IMG/VR virus record: IMGVR_UViG_3300045440_000056
Location: 1-57,448 of that record
Length of the DNA stretch: 57,448 nucleotides
Source: a virus
Strand: one strand, 5' to 3'
The position numbers and the translations under genes were made by a program. Shown piece by piece: positions 35,401 through 45,208 of the stretch. The notes under the pieces are model-generated. The model saw nothing but the letters and a program-made list of their open reading frames with translations, was not told the origin of the DNA and made no database searches. Within the stretch, counting starts at the first letter, position 1. The number at the start of each line of letters is the position of its first letter.

Positions 35401-38400
35401 ATTAGAAATACTTTCTCAACTTGATAAAGAAACAACAGATCGATTAGAAGAAGTTAATAAAAAACTTTTATCTAAAGTTGATGAGTTAACAAAGATACAA
35501 GAAGACCTTGATGCTATCGCTAAGCTTAAAGAAGAAGGTGTTAAAGGACAAAAAATAAAAGGTAATTTTTCAAAGGTGCTATCTACTAGTGTGAGAACAT
35601 TAAATAGATACACTGCTATGAAAAACAATGTTGATCAAGAGATCAATAAACTTAAAGGTGAGAAAGAAGAACTTGAAATGAATATTTCATACTTCCAAGA
35701 TTTTGCTAATAACTTAGATGATCTTCCTGAAAATACAGGAGAATTTCTTAAAGAGTTAAGAGATCAAATTACTTGGTTAACTGATCTTGGAAAACAAACT
35801 GGGGAAACTCTTTCATCTTTAGAAAAATTAAGTAAACAAATTTCTGATGCAATTAAAGATGTAGCACGTCTTCTAAAGGACAGTTTAACTAAATTTGATA
35901 ATGTATACTCTGACTATATAATAGAGGCATTAGACAATCTTATTTCAACTGAAAATCCTTTATCCATATTACCTACACTTAAAGAAAATCTTGCAGACTA
36001 TGCTTTATCAAATGATCTAGCAAAAGATATTTCTATAAATGGTGATAAGCTAGAAGAAGTTACTAATCAAATAAAGGAAACAAAATTAAAACTTGATGAG
36101 CTTCGTAATGAATACAAAGCTAAAAAGATTATAGTTAATAGATTTCAAAAAATATTTGATGAATATAAAAAACAGAAAGCTGAAGAAGATAAGTTATTCA
36201 CTAGTGAGGCAGTAGTTAATAAAGCATTGTCTACAGAAGATAAAGGTATACAAGCTCGTGAGTTTAATACAGCGTACGAAGCAAATGCTAAAAAATCTAA
36301 TGAGATTCTTCCTAGAGCTACAGTTCCTGTAGAAGAAAATAAAGCTCATCAAATTAGAGCTAATAAGTTTGGTACAAAGCTAAACTCATTCCCTAATAGA
36401 AATGATATTCGTGGTGTATATATTACATCTAAGAATCAAAATCAATTGCTTCCAGGTGTAATAGAACGCATGTTAGATAATGATCCTACTCTTGTAACAA
36501 AATATAAGGACAGTGCTATTGTTATGGTGATGGTTAATTCTAAAGGACAGTTAGTTGGTGTAGATGGACAACCTATTGCAAAAGGAACTGAACTATTAGA
36601 CTCTGCTATATATCAAATATTTCCTGAGAATAAAATGAAAGATGGTTCTATGTTTAGAGAGAACACTTCTCAAAACATTAAAGATGCTATCATTTCTCAG
36701 TATGATGCTTGGAGAAAAAGTGTACTAGCTGAAACAAAGGTTGGTAAGAAACATGAGATAGAATCTTCTTTTGGTATTATAGATAATGTAAAAGATGCTG
36801 ATGGCAACACTGTATATAGTACAAGAACATCTGTTATACAATCAGGACTTGTTACTCCTGCTGAAATAGAACGTTCTCAATTAATATTCATTCCTACAAC
36901 AAATAATATTATATCTAAAGGAACTGTATCATATGATAGTCCATTAGGTATGGTGTTTCTTGAAACTCCTAATGGATATACAAAACTTCAAAATAGACAA
37001 CATACACAAGCTGATGCAAGTGCTATATTTGATTCTATGTTGCAGTTTGCTAAGAACATGGTTAATCCTGAAGAAGGAACAGATAGTGATAATTCAAAAC
37101 GTATATTAAGATTCTTACAAGGAGTTTCTTATTGGGGAGTTCCTAGAGATCAACAAGGTAACAGAAAAGAAAAAGATGGATATAGTAGTATATTCTTTGA
37201 GAAGAATGTTGATACAGGAAGACTAACTCTTATGATTGGTGGTAGAAATACAGAAATTCTATTCACACCATCTGCATTGAGATTAAATAAAGAAACTATT
37301 GTTTCTCAAATAGAAAAAATATACACTAATACAAACTCTGCTCTTGCTAAAGATTTGAATGAGAAGTTTGAACAAATCATTTCTATTTCTCCTGAAGGAG
37401 AGATTACATCTGAGGTGTGGGATAACTATCAATCATATTTATTATCAGATACTAAACCTAATGGTTCAAAAAGAAATGAATATGAAATTCCATTATCTAC
37501 AACAGCAAGACCTTTAATAAATGCTGATGATGTAAATAAGAAAGCAATCTATTTCTTCACTACAGATACAGCAGATAGTTTTGCTATCCCAGTTCCTCAA
37601 AAGGTTGCACCTAAAGTGTTAACACCTGCAGGAGCACCTAAAGCTGCTACACCAGCTGCTACATTTGAAGATGAAATGGAATTCACCTTTGGTGAAGAAG
37701 CTCCTATTTATAAATTAGATGGAACTACAAAAGATACATACACATCTCCTCAAGGTAAAAAGATATTCTTTACAGCTCCTGCTACAACAACAATTGATAA
37801 CTATGCTACATCTATAACAGTTCTTCAAGGTGGAGACCTTGCAGAAATAGTTAAAACTATTACGGATGCTGGCAAAGATTATAAAGATGTTATCAAGAAA
37901 ACAATATATAATGCAATTGCTCAAGACTTAACTAAACTAGCTGCTACTCAAGAAGAAGAATTTGAATTTACAATGCCTGAAGAGGTTATTGAAGAAGCTA
38001 CAAAAGAAGTTGGTAAGTCATTAGATCAAGATGTAATGGATGCTATCAATTCAGATATGAATGATGATGATGAAGCACTTCGTGTAAACATTGAATCAGA
38101 AATTGATAGATTTCAACCTGAGAACTGGAATGATGTAGAAAAATGGTTAAAAGCTAACTTCCCAAATCTTCCTGTATATAGAGTGAAGAATATCATTCAA
38201 GCTACTAATGGTAGACAAGCTTGGGGCATGTTAAAGAATGGTTCTATATACTTATATCAAAATGCTGAGGTGGGTACTGTATATCACGAAGTATTTGAAG
38301 CTGTATGGAAAATGTTTACTGATGTTGCTGAACAAGAATCTGTTCGTAAAGAATTCAACTCTCGTAAAGGAACATTCGTAGATAGACCTACAGGTAAAAC

Positions 38401-41400
38401 TATAAAATATTCTGAGGCTACACCTGAACAAGCTAAAGAACAATTAGCTGAAGAGTTCAGAGACTATATAATGACTGGTAAGATTCCTGCCAAACCTACT
38501 GATGGAAGACCTTTCATTGTTAAATTGTTTGCTGATCTTGCAACATTCATTAAAGAATTCTTCACTGGTAAGAATGCTGTTAGTAATACAGAAGAGTTAT
38601 TCAAGAAAATAGGCAATGGGTATTATAAAAATAATATGCCACATGCTAGACAATTATCTATGGCTAAATCAGGAATCATTGATGTAGAAGATGCATTTGC
38701 TGATTCTGAATCAGAGTTCAGGCTTACTAAGATTACAGATAAAGAAGGTTCTGATATTATTCAAAACATGACATATCTAACGCTTACTAATTTAACTAGT
38801 ACAGATAAAAGTCTTTTCACTCGTGATGCTATTTCTTCATCAGAGTTATATAATAATTTAAAGAAACAAACTTTACAAACTATAAATAAAAAGAATATTT
38901 CTGCTAACAAACTTTTAAAAGATGAAGATTATTTAAAAGATAATAAAGAAGAGAAAACAAAAATTCTTAATAGTGTAATTGCTAAGAATATTGAATTCAT
39001 GCAGAATGTTTCTGATGAATGGCCAGCTATTGTTGAAAGACATAAAGAATATCTTAAAGGATATCAAATAGAATTTGATGAGAATGATAATGTTGCAGTG
39101 AATGATGTTGAAAAAAGTAAAGATGAAGGATTTGGTAATGCTACTACAATAGATAGTTTCAAGAAAGCTAATCCAGCAATCAAACTTTTGCTATCAACTA
39201 TACCTGTAGTTAATCCTCGTGACAGTACTAAATTAAAACTATCTTCTATTGGAGGAGCTATATTAATTCCTACAAGCCAAACTTACATTAGTTTAATGAG
39301 TAATCTACACAAGTCTTCAAGTATTGAAGATATGTTAGAGAACTTGCGTGTAATGGCTGAGAATGATCCTAACTATAGAACATTATACAAACGTATAACT
39401 AAACGATCATATGATGAAGAAGGAGTTGAGCTAAGTAAAATTGAAACAACTCATGGACTTCAATTAATAAGTGCATTGTGGAAAACATTCAAGAAACAAA
39501 ATCCTGACGTTAAGAATGTATTCATTCTTGAGAATGGAGATGTTGTAGTTGGAGATGCTAGTTTATCTAATGCTGCTAATCAATTAAGAAATGAGTATAT
39601 AAATACAATTGTTACTTATGCTAAAGCTAATAAAGGATTCTTTACATATGTTGAAAAGAGAAAAGTCTTTATAGGTAATGAATCAAAAATTAGAGGAATT
39701 GTACTTGATAGTGTTACAGCACAATCTAATTTTCTTAAAGAACTAGGTATTCCATTTAGTACATCAGAAATACTAAAACTTAAAGGAGAACAATTAAAAA
39801 CATTCAATGAGGCTGTATCTGGTATTAGAAAAAGTATATCAGAAACTAAAGAGATTGCTACGTTCTCTGGTAAAGTGTTAAACATAAGTAATCGTCTATT
39901 AGAACTTGGACTTGTAAAAGCTACAATATCTAATCCTGAATTCAATAGTACATATTTTAATGTATCTGGTGAGCGCACACAATCATTTATTGGAACAAAT
40001 GCTGCATCTGATCTTTATAACTTTTTATCTACATTAGAAAAGAAATCAGATATAGCTGGTACAAAATATAGCTACTTACTAACTGATTCATTTGCTCAAG
40101 GATCTAATCTTATGGAAAGAATGTTTGGTTCAGATGGTGTTCGTAAACAAAAGACAGATGAATTATTTAAAATAGGATATGTTAGTGGTACAATCAATGA
40201 ATCAAATGGTAAACAAAAACCATCATCAAAACTTACATTCCCAGAACGTTTGACTCAAGAGTTAAACTTAAACTTATCAGGTTGGTATTTGAACTTAATT
40301 CCTGGTGATGCTTCTATTGAGTGGATGATTAATATGGGTAATCCTATTTCTACTACTTCTATATCTAGAGGTATGACTGATGTTAATAATGTATTCAAAG
40401 GATATTTCAAATCTGAATTAGCTCTATCTAGAGAAAAAAATCGTCCAGTAGCTGCTAATAGAAATGCAAAAGAGTTACGTTTCTTCAAATCTATTCTTGG
40501 TGAGGAGTTACATAATGAAATAATTGCTTCAAAAGAAGATGTTGATGCTGTGTATACATTGTTTGAAAACAAAATCAATGCAGCGTTATTACAATATATT
40601 AATAGTGAGGCTTCTAAATATCAAGCATATTTAAAAAGATTTGGTATTCTACAAGAAGGATTAATGGGAACATCATTGAAAAATGTTAACCTACCTAAGA
40701 ATATGTCTAAGCCTGAATTAACTAGACAACTTTATACTCTTACTGTTAATTTTATGATTAACAATATTGAGATGCATAAATTATTATATGCAGATCCTTA
40801 TCAATATGATGATGAATTGAAACGTATTAAAAGTTTCAACTCTCCACGTCAATCTATTATTAGTGATTCACCTAAAATGAATACTGCATTCAGTAATGTT
40901 TGGAACAAAGGATTCAAAAAAGGAGATATTGGATATACAACATTCACACAAGATTATTTCAAAACAGCTACACATGAAGATATTACAGGGATCATTGATC
41001 TTCCTGGATATGAAGACTATAAAGAAACTGATGGATCTGGTATAATTGGAATGAAATCATATCGTCAGTTTAGAATTAGAGCTGGTGAGTGGAATGAGAA
41101 TGAAGAGAAACAATTTAGATATGATGTAGCTTGGGAGAAAAGAGACAAGAGTCTTAAACTATCACCAGAAGAAGAAGCTTTGCTTGCACAAGTTAATCCT
41201 CAAGTGAAGAGTGCTTACACTCCTTTGAAACCAATTGTATCTGGTTCTAAATTAGATGCAAAGGGTCAACCAAAAAACATCAATGACATTGTATTAGATA
41301 AGTATGCACTATATCCATTATCATATCGTGTAATGAAAGAAATTAATGCAGAGTCTAATGCTGTTAAGTTGTATGATAAAATGCAGAATGAGAAAATAGA

Positions 41401-44400
41401 TTACATTGTATTTAAGTCTGCTAGAAAGGTAGGGGCTGAAGCACAACATTCTACATATGATAAACAAACAGGAGAGTTTAATAATTCTCCATACAAAGGA
41501 ATAATCAATGTACCATTCTCTATTATGAGTGTACAATCAGAGGTTCCTTCAAAAGATACTGCTATTGTAACTAGAGGATCTCAGGTAACTAAGTTACTTA
41601 CATTAGATTACTTAGCTGCTGGTGTTCCTATTGACTTCTTCCCTGGAGAAGATTTTGATAAAAGATATAAAGCTTGGAACAATCCTAAGTTTACAGACGA
41701 ACAAAAATTTGAAAAATCTCCAATCTTTAAAGAGGTTAAGAATAACCAAACACTTCTTAATAAAATAATGGAAGAAGGATTCAACAATCTTATCGATACA
41801 TTAGGTATTAAACTTGTGAATGGTGAATTTAAAATAGACTCATTAGATAAGGCTGTTAAAACTTTACGTGATGAGGTGTTGAAGAGAGAAGTTAACGATA
41901 ACATTAGTGATGCACTAACTGGGTTCTTGAATGGTAAATCAGTTCTTGAAGCTACACCTGCTGGTCAACAAATAAAAAACATTCTATATTCTATTGCAGA
42001 TAAAGAAGTTATTAGTCCTAAGATTTCTGGTGGTATGAAGGTACAGATTCCTTCTTCATTATTAGAGAGTGTAAGAGCAAAAGAAGAAGAAATAAATGGT
42101 AAGACAGGATTTACTTCTACTGTTCTTGATTTCTATAAGAATGAAGATGGTAAACGTGTATGTGAAATCATGGTGGGTAGATGGTTCAAATCAGATATGT
42201 CTGATGCAGATCTTCTTAAATACTTAAACACTACAGACGAAGGACAAAGTATATTATCTGGATTAGCATTCCGTATTCCTACACAGAAACAAAACTCTAT
42301 TGATAGTTTTGTTATTAAACAATTCTTACCAAAAGAATTCGGAGACTCAGTTGTTGTACCTGCTGCATTAGTTGCTAAGGTGGGATCGGATTTTGATATT
42401 GATAAATTATCAATCTATTTTAAAAATACATATCAAGATAAAGTTGGAAATACTAAACTTGTTCCTTTCTTAGGATATGGTAAAGAAGCTAAGGATAAAT
42501 TCTCACAACTATTTGATAAAGGAGAGTTCATTACTAAAGAACAATTAGCTGAGATTGAAAAGTTCATGTCTAAAGATGAAAGCTCTTTGACTAGAGAGCT
42601 AACTGATAAATTGATGTTTAGCATCTTTGGTGATCAATATGATGCTGAGAAATCTGCATTAGAAGATCAAAAAGATTTAACAGCAGAACGTCAGCAGTTC
42701 TTAGAAGACTATTTACGTGACACTACTATGGATAAGTTTAAATCTAAATTTATCAATAAGTTGTATAAACAATCTCTTGAGAATGCATATATACAATCTT
42801 CACAAAACTTAGTTTCTCATCCTGCTAACTTTGATAAACTTATAGCACCTAACTCTGCAGACCAATTAAAAAAACTTGGTAACTTTATTGCAGAGAAAAC
42901 AGTTGGTAAATCATTTGATTACAAAGATGTAGGAAACATGCTTGATAGAAGATTCATGACTAGACTTAGACATGCATTTGTTACAGGTAAATATGCTATT
43001 GGTATTGCTGCTGTAAATCAAACTAACCATTCTCTTAACCAAAGACAAGCTACTTATGTAGATGATACAAAACTTAAAATGTTAAGTAAAGAAGATAAGT
43101 TCTGGATAGGAGATGCTAAAATCAAATTCAATTCTAAATCATTTAATCAAATGACTATAGAAGGTAAAGGACTTGTTCCTTCACTATCTATGATTAAGAA
43201 TGCAGAAGGTCAGGATATATCAGATATACTTGGACAGTTCATTGATGGGTATGTGGATATATCTGCAGGTCCATGGATCATGGAGCTTGGTGCTACACCT
43301 AATGTAGCTTCTACATTCATGTTCTTGGTTAAGATAGGTGTACCTATTGACACAGTATCATATTTCATGAACCAACCTATCATATATGATTACTTAAACA
43401 ATATTGAGAATGCTGGTTATAGCTGGTTATTCATTGATGATTTTGTAGAAAATATTAAAGATAGTGACAAGTATAAGTTAACTGATGCTGATGATAAAGT
43501 GGGTAATATAGATGAAATTCCATCTAAAGCTATACTAAAAGAAAATGTAGGTAAGCAAACATTCAATGCAGCAGAAAAAGCTGATCAACATTTTATGCTT
43601 GATGAGTTCTTGAAATATGCTAAGATGGCTGAGCAAATGTTCTTAGTAACACAAGGAAGTAACTATGATACTGCTACACTTAATCATCCATTATTGATAT
43701 GGAAGAAAGATCAACAATTAGCTAAAGCACAGAACACTATTATTTCTTCTGTAGATGAATTACTATCTAACTCTCACATTGGAAGTATTAGAACTAAAGC
43801 TGGTGAGATTAGAAAAGTTCTATCACAATTTCTTCCAAGTGATCAATCTAAAGTGGCTAGTGTAATACAAAAAGTTTTAACTCCTTATATTAATATGGGT
43901 GATAGAGACTTTGTTAAGACAGCACAAAAAGTACAGAATGATCTTTTTGACTGGGCTATACAAACTAACGGACAGTTCAATAAAGACCTTAGAGCTGCAC
44001 TGATTGATGATGGTGGATATGCTAAAGATATTCTAGACTTTGTAAACAGTGTTAAAGAAGATATTAAGCATCCATTATATGATAATCACGTAATCAATAT
44101 TATTGAGAGTGATCCATCTAAGAAAGCAAGTGAGAATACACCTAATAATATCAAGGTGAAAGGTATTGATAATAAAGTGTATGATCAGAATAATATCATA
44201 TACGCATTTAGAGAAATAAGAGAATATCTAAACTCTCAGAATGAACTAACTGGTGAGAATAATCAATTGTACAATAATCTTGTAACACTTGCTGTATTAC
44301 AATCAGGACTTTCTAATTCACCTATATCATTTACATCTGTTCTTCCTTATGAAGACTTTGAAAAAATATATAACAAAACATTGTCCAAGTTAGAAACTAT

Positions 44401-45205
44401 TAGTAACTTAGACGACTTTAGTAAACTAGGTGTATTCCAAAGAAATAACTGGAGTAACGATGATGTAGTTCCTAATAAAAGAGCAAACTGGATTCAATCT
44501 AAAAAGTCAGGAGACTGGTTTTATAATCCATCCATGGCATTCTTAAGTGCTCCTGTAAAAGAAGCAGTTGCTAATGATACAATTCCACCAGTGATGACAC
44601 AATCTATAGGTAGTAGAGAAGGAAGTTCTGATTTTGTTGTTTATACATGGGAGAAAAGAGAAGACTTATTGACTGAGCAAGAGATGCAAGATTATAAAGA
44701 TGAAGTTGCTAGAGCTGGATATGAAGGAAAAATTGCTCCAAGATTGTCAGATGTAATCAATGCTAAGAAAACAGAGATGCGTAAAGCAGGAGATTACTCT
44801 TTTATTAACAAAGGATTGTTTCAAAAGGTGTATGATGATTATGGAACACCATTAATTATACCACAACAGAGCGGTGATTATTATATATACAAAGCTATAA
44901 ATGCATGGGGTGATTCATTCAGAGCTAATGAGTTCTATGAAACAGATCACAATTCTGTATTTGATAATGGATTCATGCAAGTGAAAGATGTAGACAACAA
45001 TGTAATCATCAATAAGTTCTTAGAGAAAGCAGTTAAGAAGACTGCTCCAAAAGAAGGACTTGTTAAACCTGCACAAGTTGAAAGTATTTACACTATAAGA
45101 TTAAAAAGTGGTGTATATAATAAATCTGATGTCAATTCAGAAATGCTAGAAAAAATGGGATACAGTCCAGAAGCAATAGGTAAAATTTTAAAATCAACAT
45201 GTTAA
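32450..45205 (+). CDS. Giant virion RNA polymerase fusion protein (crAss-like), 4251 aa
   Basis: This is the largest gene in the window. Near the C-terminal third, residues about 3275-3325 contain GLAFRIPTQKQNSIDSFVIK, FLPKEFGD and then GSDFDIDKLSIYF. Asp3314, Asp3316 and Asp3318 form the DxDxD metal-binding loop of double-psi beta-barrel RNA polymerases, in the DFDID form known from the crAss-like phage phi14:2 virion polymerase. That enzyme is about half this length, so the first 2000 residues are an added cargo part. They contain two hydrophobic Gly/Ala stretches (about 108-126 and 182-202) that could insert into a membrane, long coiled coils (about 950-1290), and a zincin-like segment near 1930-2010 with HEVFE at about 1946. 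It is presumably ejected with the DNA to transcribe early genes. Confidence 0.85.
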   Translation: MLQPDKENYINRKAVSVGLPSTPIVPNVGFSKGGRNNSEPGQNISALDMWDQALAAPKKLGVADIPVSSFYTGTRYKATLPGTDYEEMAANGQTRADRWANGSLKMLGTAATSFISGTVGLVAGIGSAVRDQRLASLIDNPVTREMDNVMKYMEDYAPNYYSRQERDAKWWSPDNILTANFWSDKVLKNLGYSVGAIGGGVAWGTLFKSIGLTNKLVQAGRGMEAATAIEESMSAVPNMQKLNAFENALSSLSQKYIKSPVSSVLKDSDRILTSTMGTFGEASMEGLQGMNKYRQDAIDEYRSIHGVDPTGDILDKINKSADQVGMYIWGANSLLLTGTNYIQLPKILGSSRKVDKALINTIERDVETGLFKQAVPATRFGRLAQKVKGVGQVLFAPSEAFEEGMQSSIQTGVNNYFQRARQSKQDTSEFLGTLHGAMSNIFGEGIHDTLTTKEGIESILIGGISGGIQQGGIIGTYKNKEGQTRVGIGKSGVIAEQGLFGGGGERQANTDIAVAALNKSNIQKQLKDGIKYLGIGIGSQKLRQDAIANNDVLSEKDYEADFTLSYLMPRIKYGKIDSVKEELDLYKSQAMDPNGFRELVRGGIANENETSEQFITRITNLQNLSNDVETLYGKINDKYENEVNDKGQIKYTDDVIDKLVYSAAKIKDYDARIPGVSNALAGTGIDTQSFLDALFQKEGSSTENITAALATIDALDITNDEKEDLRKSLYDLAELSLRRKEMIDQYNDILDKPSNFKEPEEPDTVKEEEGVVSAETMEEEILGQEIVAEGVPFVKVKTKDGQRNLEIGTEYFVGKGVDYEKEGLNSPVPISKLTIIGENPDGTIKIKADNGDIRDISKSILENYKLGKVSSLKANKTANFFYNHRNDLYQYNFGKNFGGVKQGRLELQDGKLYFVYLNQDGKVDKKQLFNSHFIAQEGYDTARITKVGNVKSETAEQKVSREEFTSPEEIEKQKQTLAKNREARLEILSQLDKETTDRLEEVNKKLLSKVDELTKIQEDLDAIAKLKEEGVKGQKIKGNFSKVLSTSVRTLNRYTAMKNNVDQEINKLKGEKEELEMNISYFQDFANNLDDLPENTGEFLKELRDQITWLTDLGKQTGETLSSLEKLSKQISDAIKDVARLLKDSLTKFDNVYSDYIIEALDNLISTENPLSILPTLKENLADYALSNDLAKDISINGDKLEEVTNQIKETKLKLDELRNEYKAKKIIVNRFQKIFDEYKKQKAEEDKLFTSEAVVNKALSTEDKGIQAREFNTAYEANAKKSNEILPRATVPVEENKAHQIRANKFGTKLNSFPNRNDIRGVYITSKNQNQLLPGVIERMLDNDPTLVTKYKDSAIVMVMVNSKGQLVGVDGQPIAKGTELLDSAIYQIFPENKMKDGSMFRENTSQNIKDAIISQYDAWRKSVLAETKVGKKHEIESSFGIIDNVKDADGNTVYSTRTSVIQSGLVTPAEIERSQLIFIPTTNNIISKGTVSYDSPLGMVFLETPNGYTKLQNRQHTQADASAIFDSMLQFAKNMVNPEEGTDSDNSKRILRFLQGVSYWGVPRDQQGNRKEKDGYSSIFFEKNVDTGRLTLMIGGRNTEILFTPSALRLNKETIVSQIEKIYTNTNSALAKDLNEKFEQIISISPEGEITSEVWDNYQSYLLSDTKPNGSKRNEYEIPLSTTARPLINADDVNKKAIYFFTTDTADSFAIPVPQKVAPKVLTPAGAPKAATPAATFEDEMEFTFGEEAPIYKLDGTTKDTYTSPQGKKIFFTAPATTTIDNYATSITVLQGGDLAEIVKTITDAGKDYKDVIKKTIYNAIAQDLTKLAATQEEEFEFTMPEEVIEEATKEVGKSLDQDVMDAINSDMNDDDEALRVNIESEIDRFQPENWNDVEKWLKANFPNLPVYRVKNIIQATNGRQAWGMLKNGSIYLYQNAEVGTVYHEVFEAVWKMFTDVAEQESVRKEFNSRKGTFVDRPTGKTIKYSEATPEQAKEQLAEEFRDYIMTGKIPAKPTDGRPFIVKLFADLATFIKEFFTGKNAVSNTEELFKKIGNGYYKNNMPHARQLSMAKSGIIDVEDAFADSESEFRLTKITDKEGSDIIQNMTYLTLTNLTSTDKSLFTRDAISSSELYNNLKKQTLQTINKKNISANKLLKDEDYLKDNKEEKTKILNSVIAKNIEFMQNVSDEWPAIVERHKEYLKGYQIEFDENDNVAVNDVEKSKDEGFGNATTIDSFKKANPAIKLLLSTIPVVNPRDSTKLKLSSIGGAILIPTSQTYISLMSNLHKSSSIEDMLENLRVMAENDPNYRTLYKRITKRSYDEEGVELSKIETTHGLQLISALWKTFKKQNPDVKNVFILENGDVVVGDASLSNAANQLRNEYINTIVTYAKANKGFFTYVEKRKVFIGNESKIRGIVLDSVTAQSNFLKELGIPFSTSEILKLKGEQLKTFNEAVSGIRKSISETKEIATFSGKVLNISNRLLELGLVKATISNPEFNSTYFNVSGERTQSFIGTNAASDLYNFLSTLEKKSDIAGTKYSYLLTDSFAQGSNLMERMFGSDGVRKQKTDELFKIGYVSGTINESNGKQKPSSKLTFPERLTQELNLNLSGWYLNLIPGDASIEWMINMGNPISTTSISRGMTDVNNVFKGYFKSELALSREKNRPVAANRNAKELRFFKSILGEELHNEIIASKEDVDAVYTLFENKINAALLQYINSEASKYQAYLKRFGILQEGLMGTSLKNVNLPKNMSKPELTRQLYTLTVNFMINNIEMHKLLYADPYQYDDELKRIKSFNSPRQSIISDSPKMNTAFSNVWNKGFKKGDIGYTTFTQDYFKTATHEDITGIIDLPGYEDYKETDGSGIIGMKSYRQFRIRAGEWNENEEKQFRYDVAWEKRDKSLKLSPEEEALLAQVNPQVKSAYTPLKPIVSGSKLDAKGQPKNINDIVLDKYALYPLSYRVMKEINAESNAVKLYDKMQNEKIDYIVFKSARKVGAEAQHSTYDKQTGEFNNSPYKGIINVPFSIMSVQSEVPSKDTAIVTRGSQVTKLLTLDYLAAGVPIDFFPGEDFDKRYKAWNNPKFTDEQKFEKSPIFKEVKNNQTLLNKIMEEGFNNLIDTLGIKLVNGEFKIDSLDKAVKTLRDEVLKREVNDNISDALTGFLNGKSVLEATPAGQQIKNILYSIADKEVISPKISGGMKVQIPSSLLESVRAKEEEINGKTGFTSTVLDFYKNEDGKRVCEIMVGRWFKSDMSDADLLKYLNTTDEGQSILSGLAFRIPTQKQNSIDSFVIKQFLPKEFGDSVVVPAALVAKVGSDFDIDKLSIYFKNTYQDKVGNTKLVPFLGYGKEAKDKFSQLFDKGEFITKEQLAEIEKFMSKDESSLTRELTDKLMFSIFGDQYDAEKSALEDQKDLTAERQQFLEDYLRDTTMDKFKSKFINKLYKQSLENAYIQSSQNLVSHPANFDKLIAPNSADQLKKLGNFIAEKTVGKSFDYKDVGNMLDRRFMTRLRHAFVTGKYAIGIAAVNQTNHSLNQRQATYVDDTKLKMLSKEDKFWIGDAKIKFNSKSFNQMTIEGKGLVPSLSMIKNAEGQDISDILGQFIDGYVDISAGPWIMELGATPNVASTFMFLVKIGVPIDTVSYFMNQPIIYDYLNNIENAGYSWLFIDDFVENIKDSDKYKLTDADDKVGNIDEIPSKAILKENVGKQTFNAAEKADQHFMLDEFLKYAKMAEQMFLVTQGSNYDTATLNHPLLIWKKDQQLAKAQNTIISSVDELLSNSHIGSIRTKAGEIRKVLSQFLPSDQSKVASVIQKVLTPYINMGDRDFVKTAQKVQNDLFDWAIQTNGQFNKDLRAALIDDGGYAKDILDFVNSVKEDIKHPLYDNHVINIIESDPSKKASENTPNNIKVKGIDNKVYDQNNIIYAFREIREYLNSQNELTGENNQLYNNLVTLAVLQSGLSNSPISFTSVLPYEDFEKIYNKTLSKLETISNLDDFSKLGVFQRNNWSNDDVVPNKRANWIQSKKSGDWFYNPSMAFLSAPVKEAVANDTIPPVMTQSIGSREGSSDFVVYTWEKREDLLTEQEMQDYKDEVARAGYEGKIAPRLSDVINAKKTEMRKAGDYSFINKGLFQKVYDDYGTPLIIPQQSGDYYIYKAINAWGDSFRANEFYETDHNSVFDNGFMQVKDVDNNVIINKFLEKAVKKTAPKEGLVKPAQVESIYTIRLKSGVYNKSDVNSEMLEKMGYSPEAIGKILKSTC

Positions 45206-45208
45206 GTT

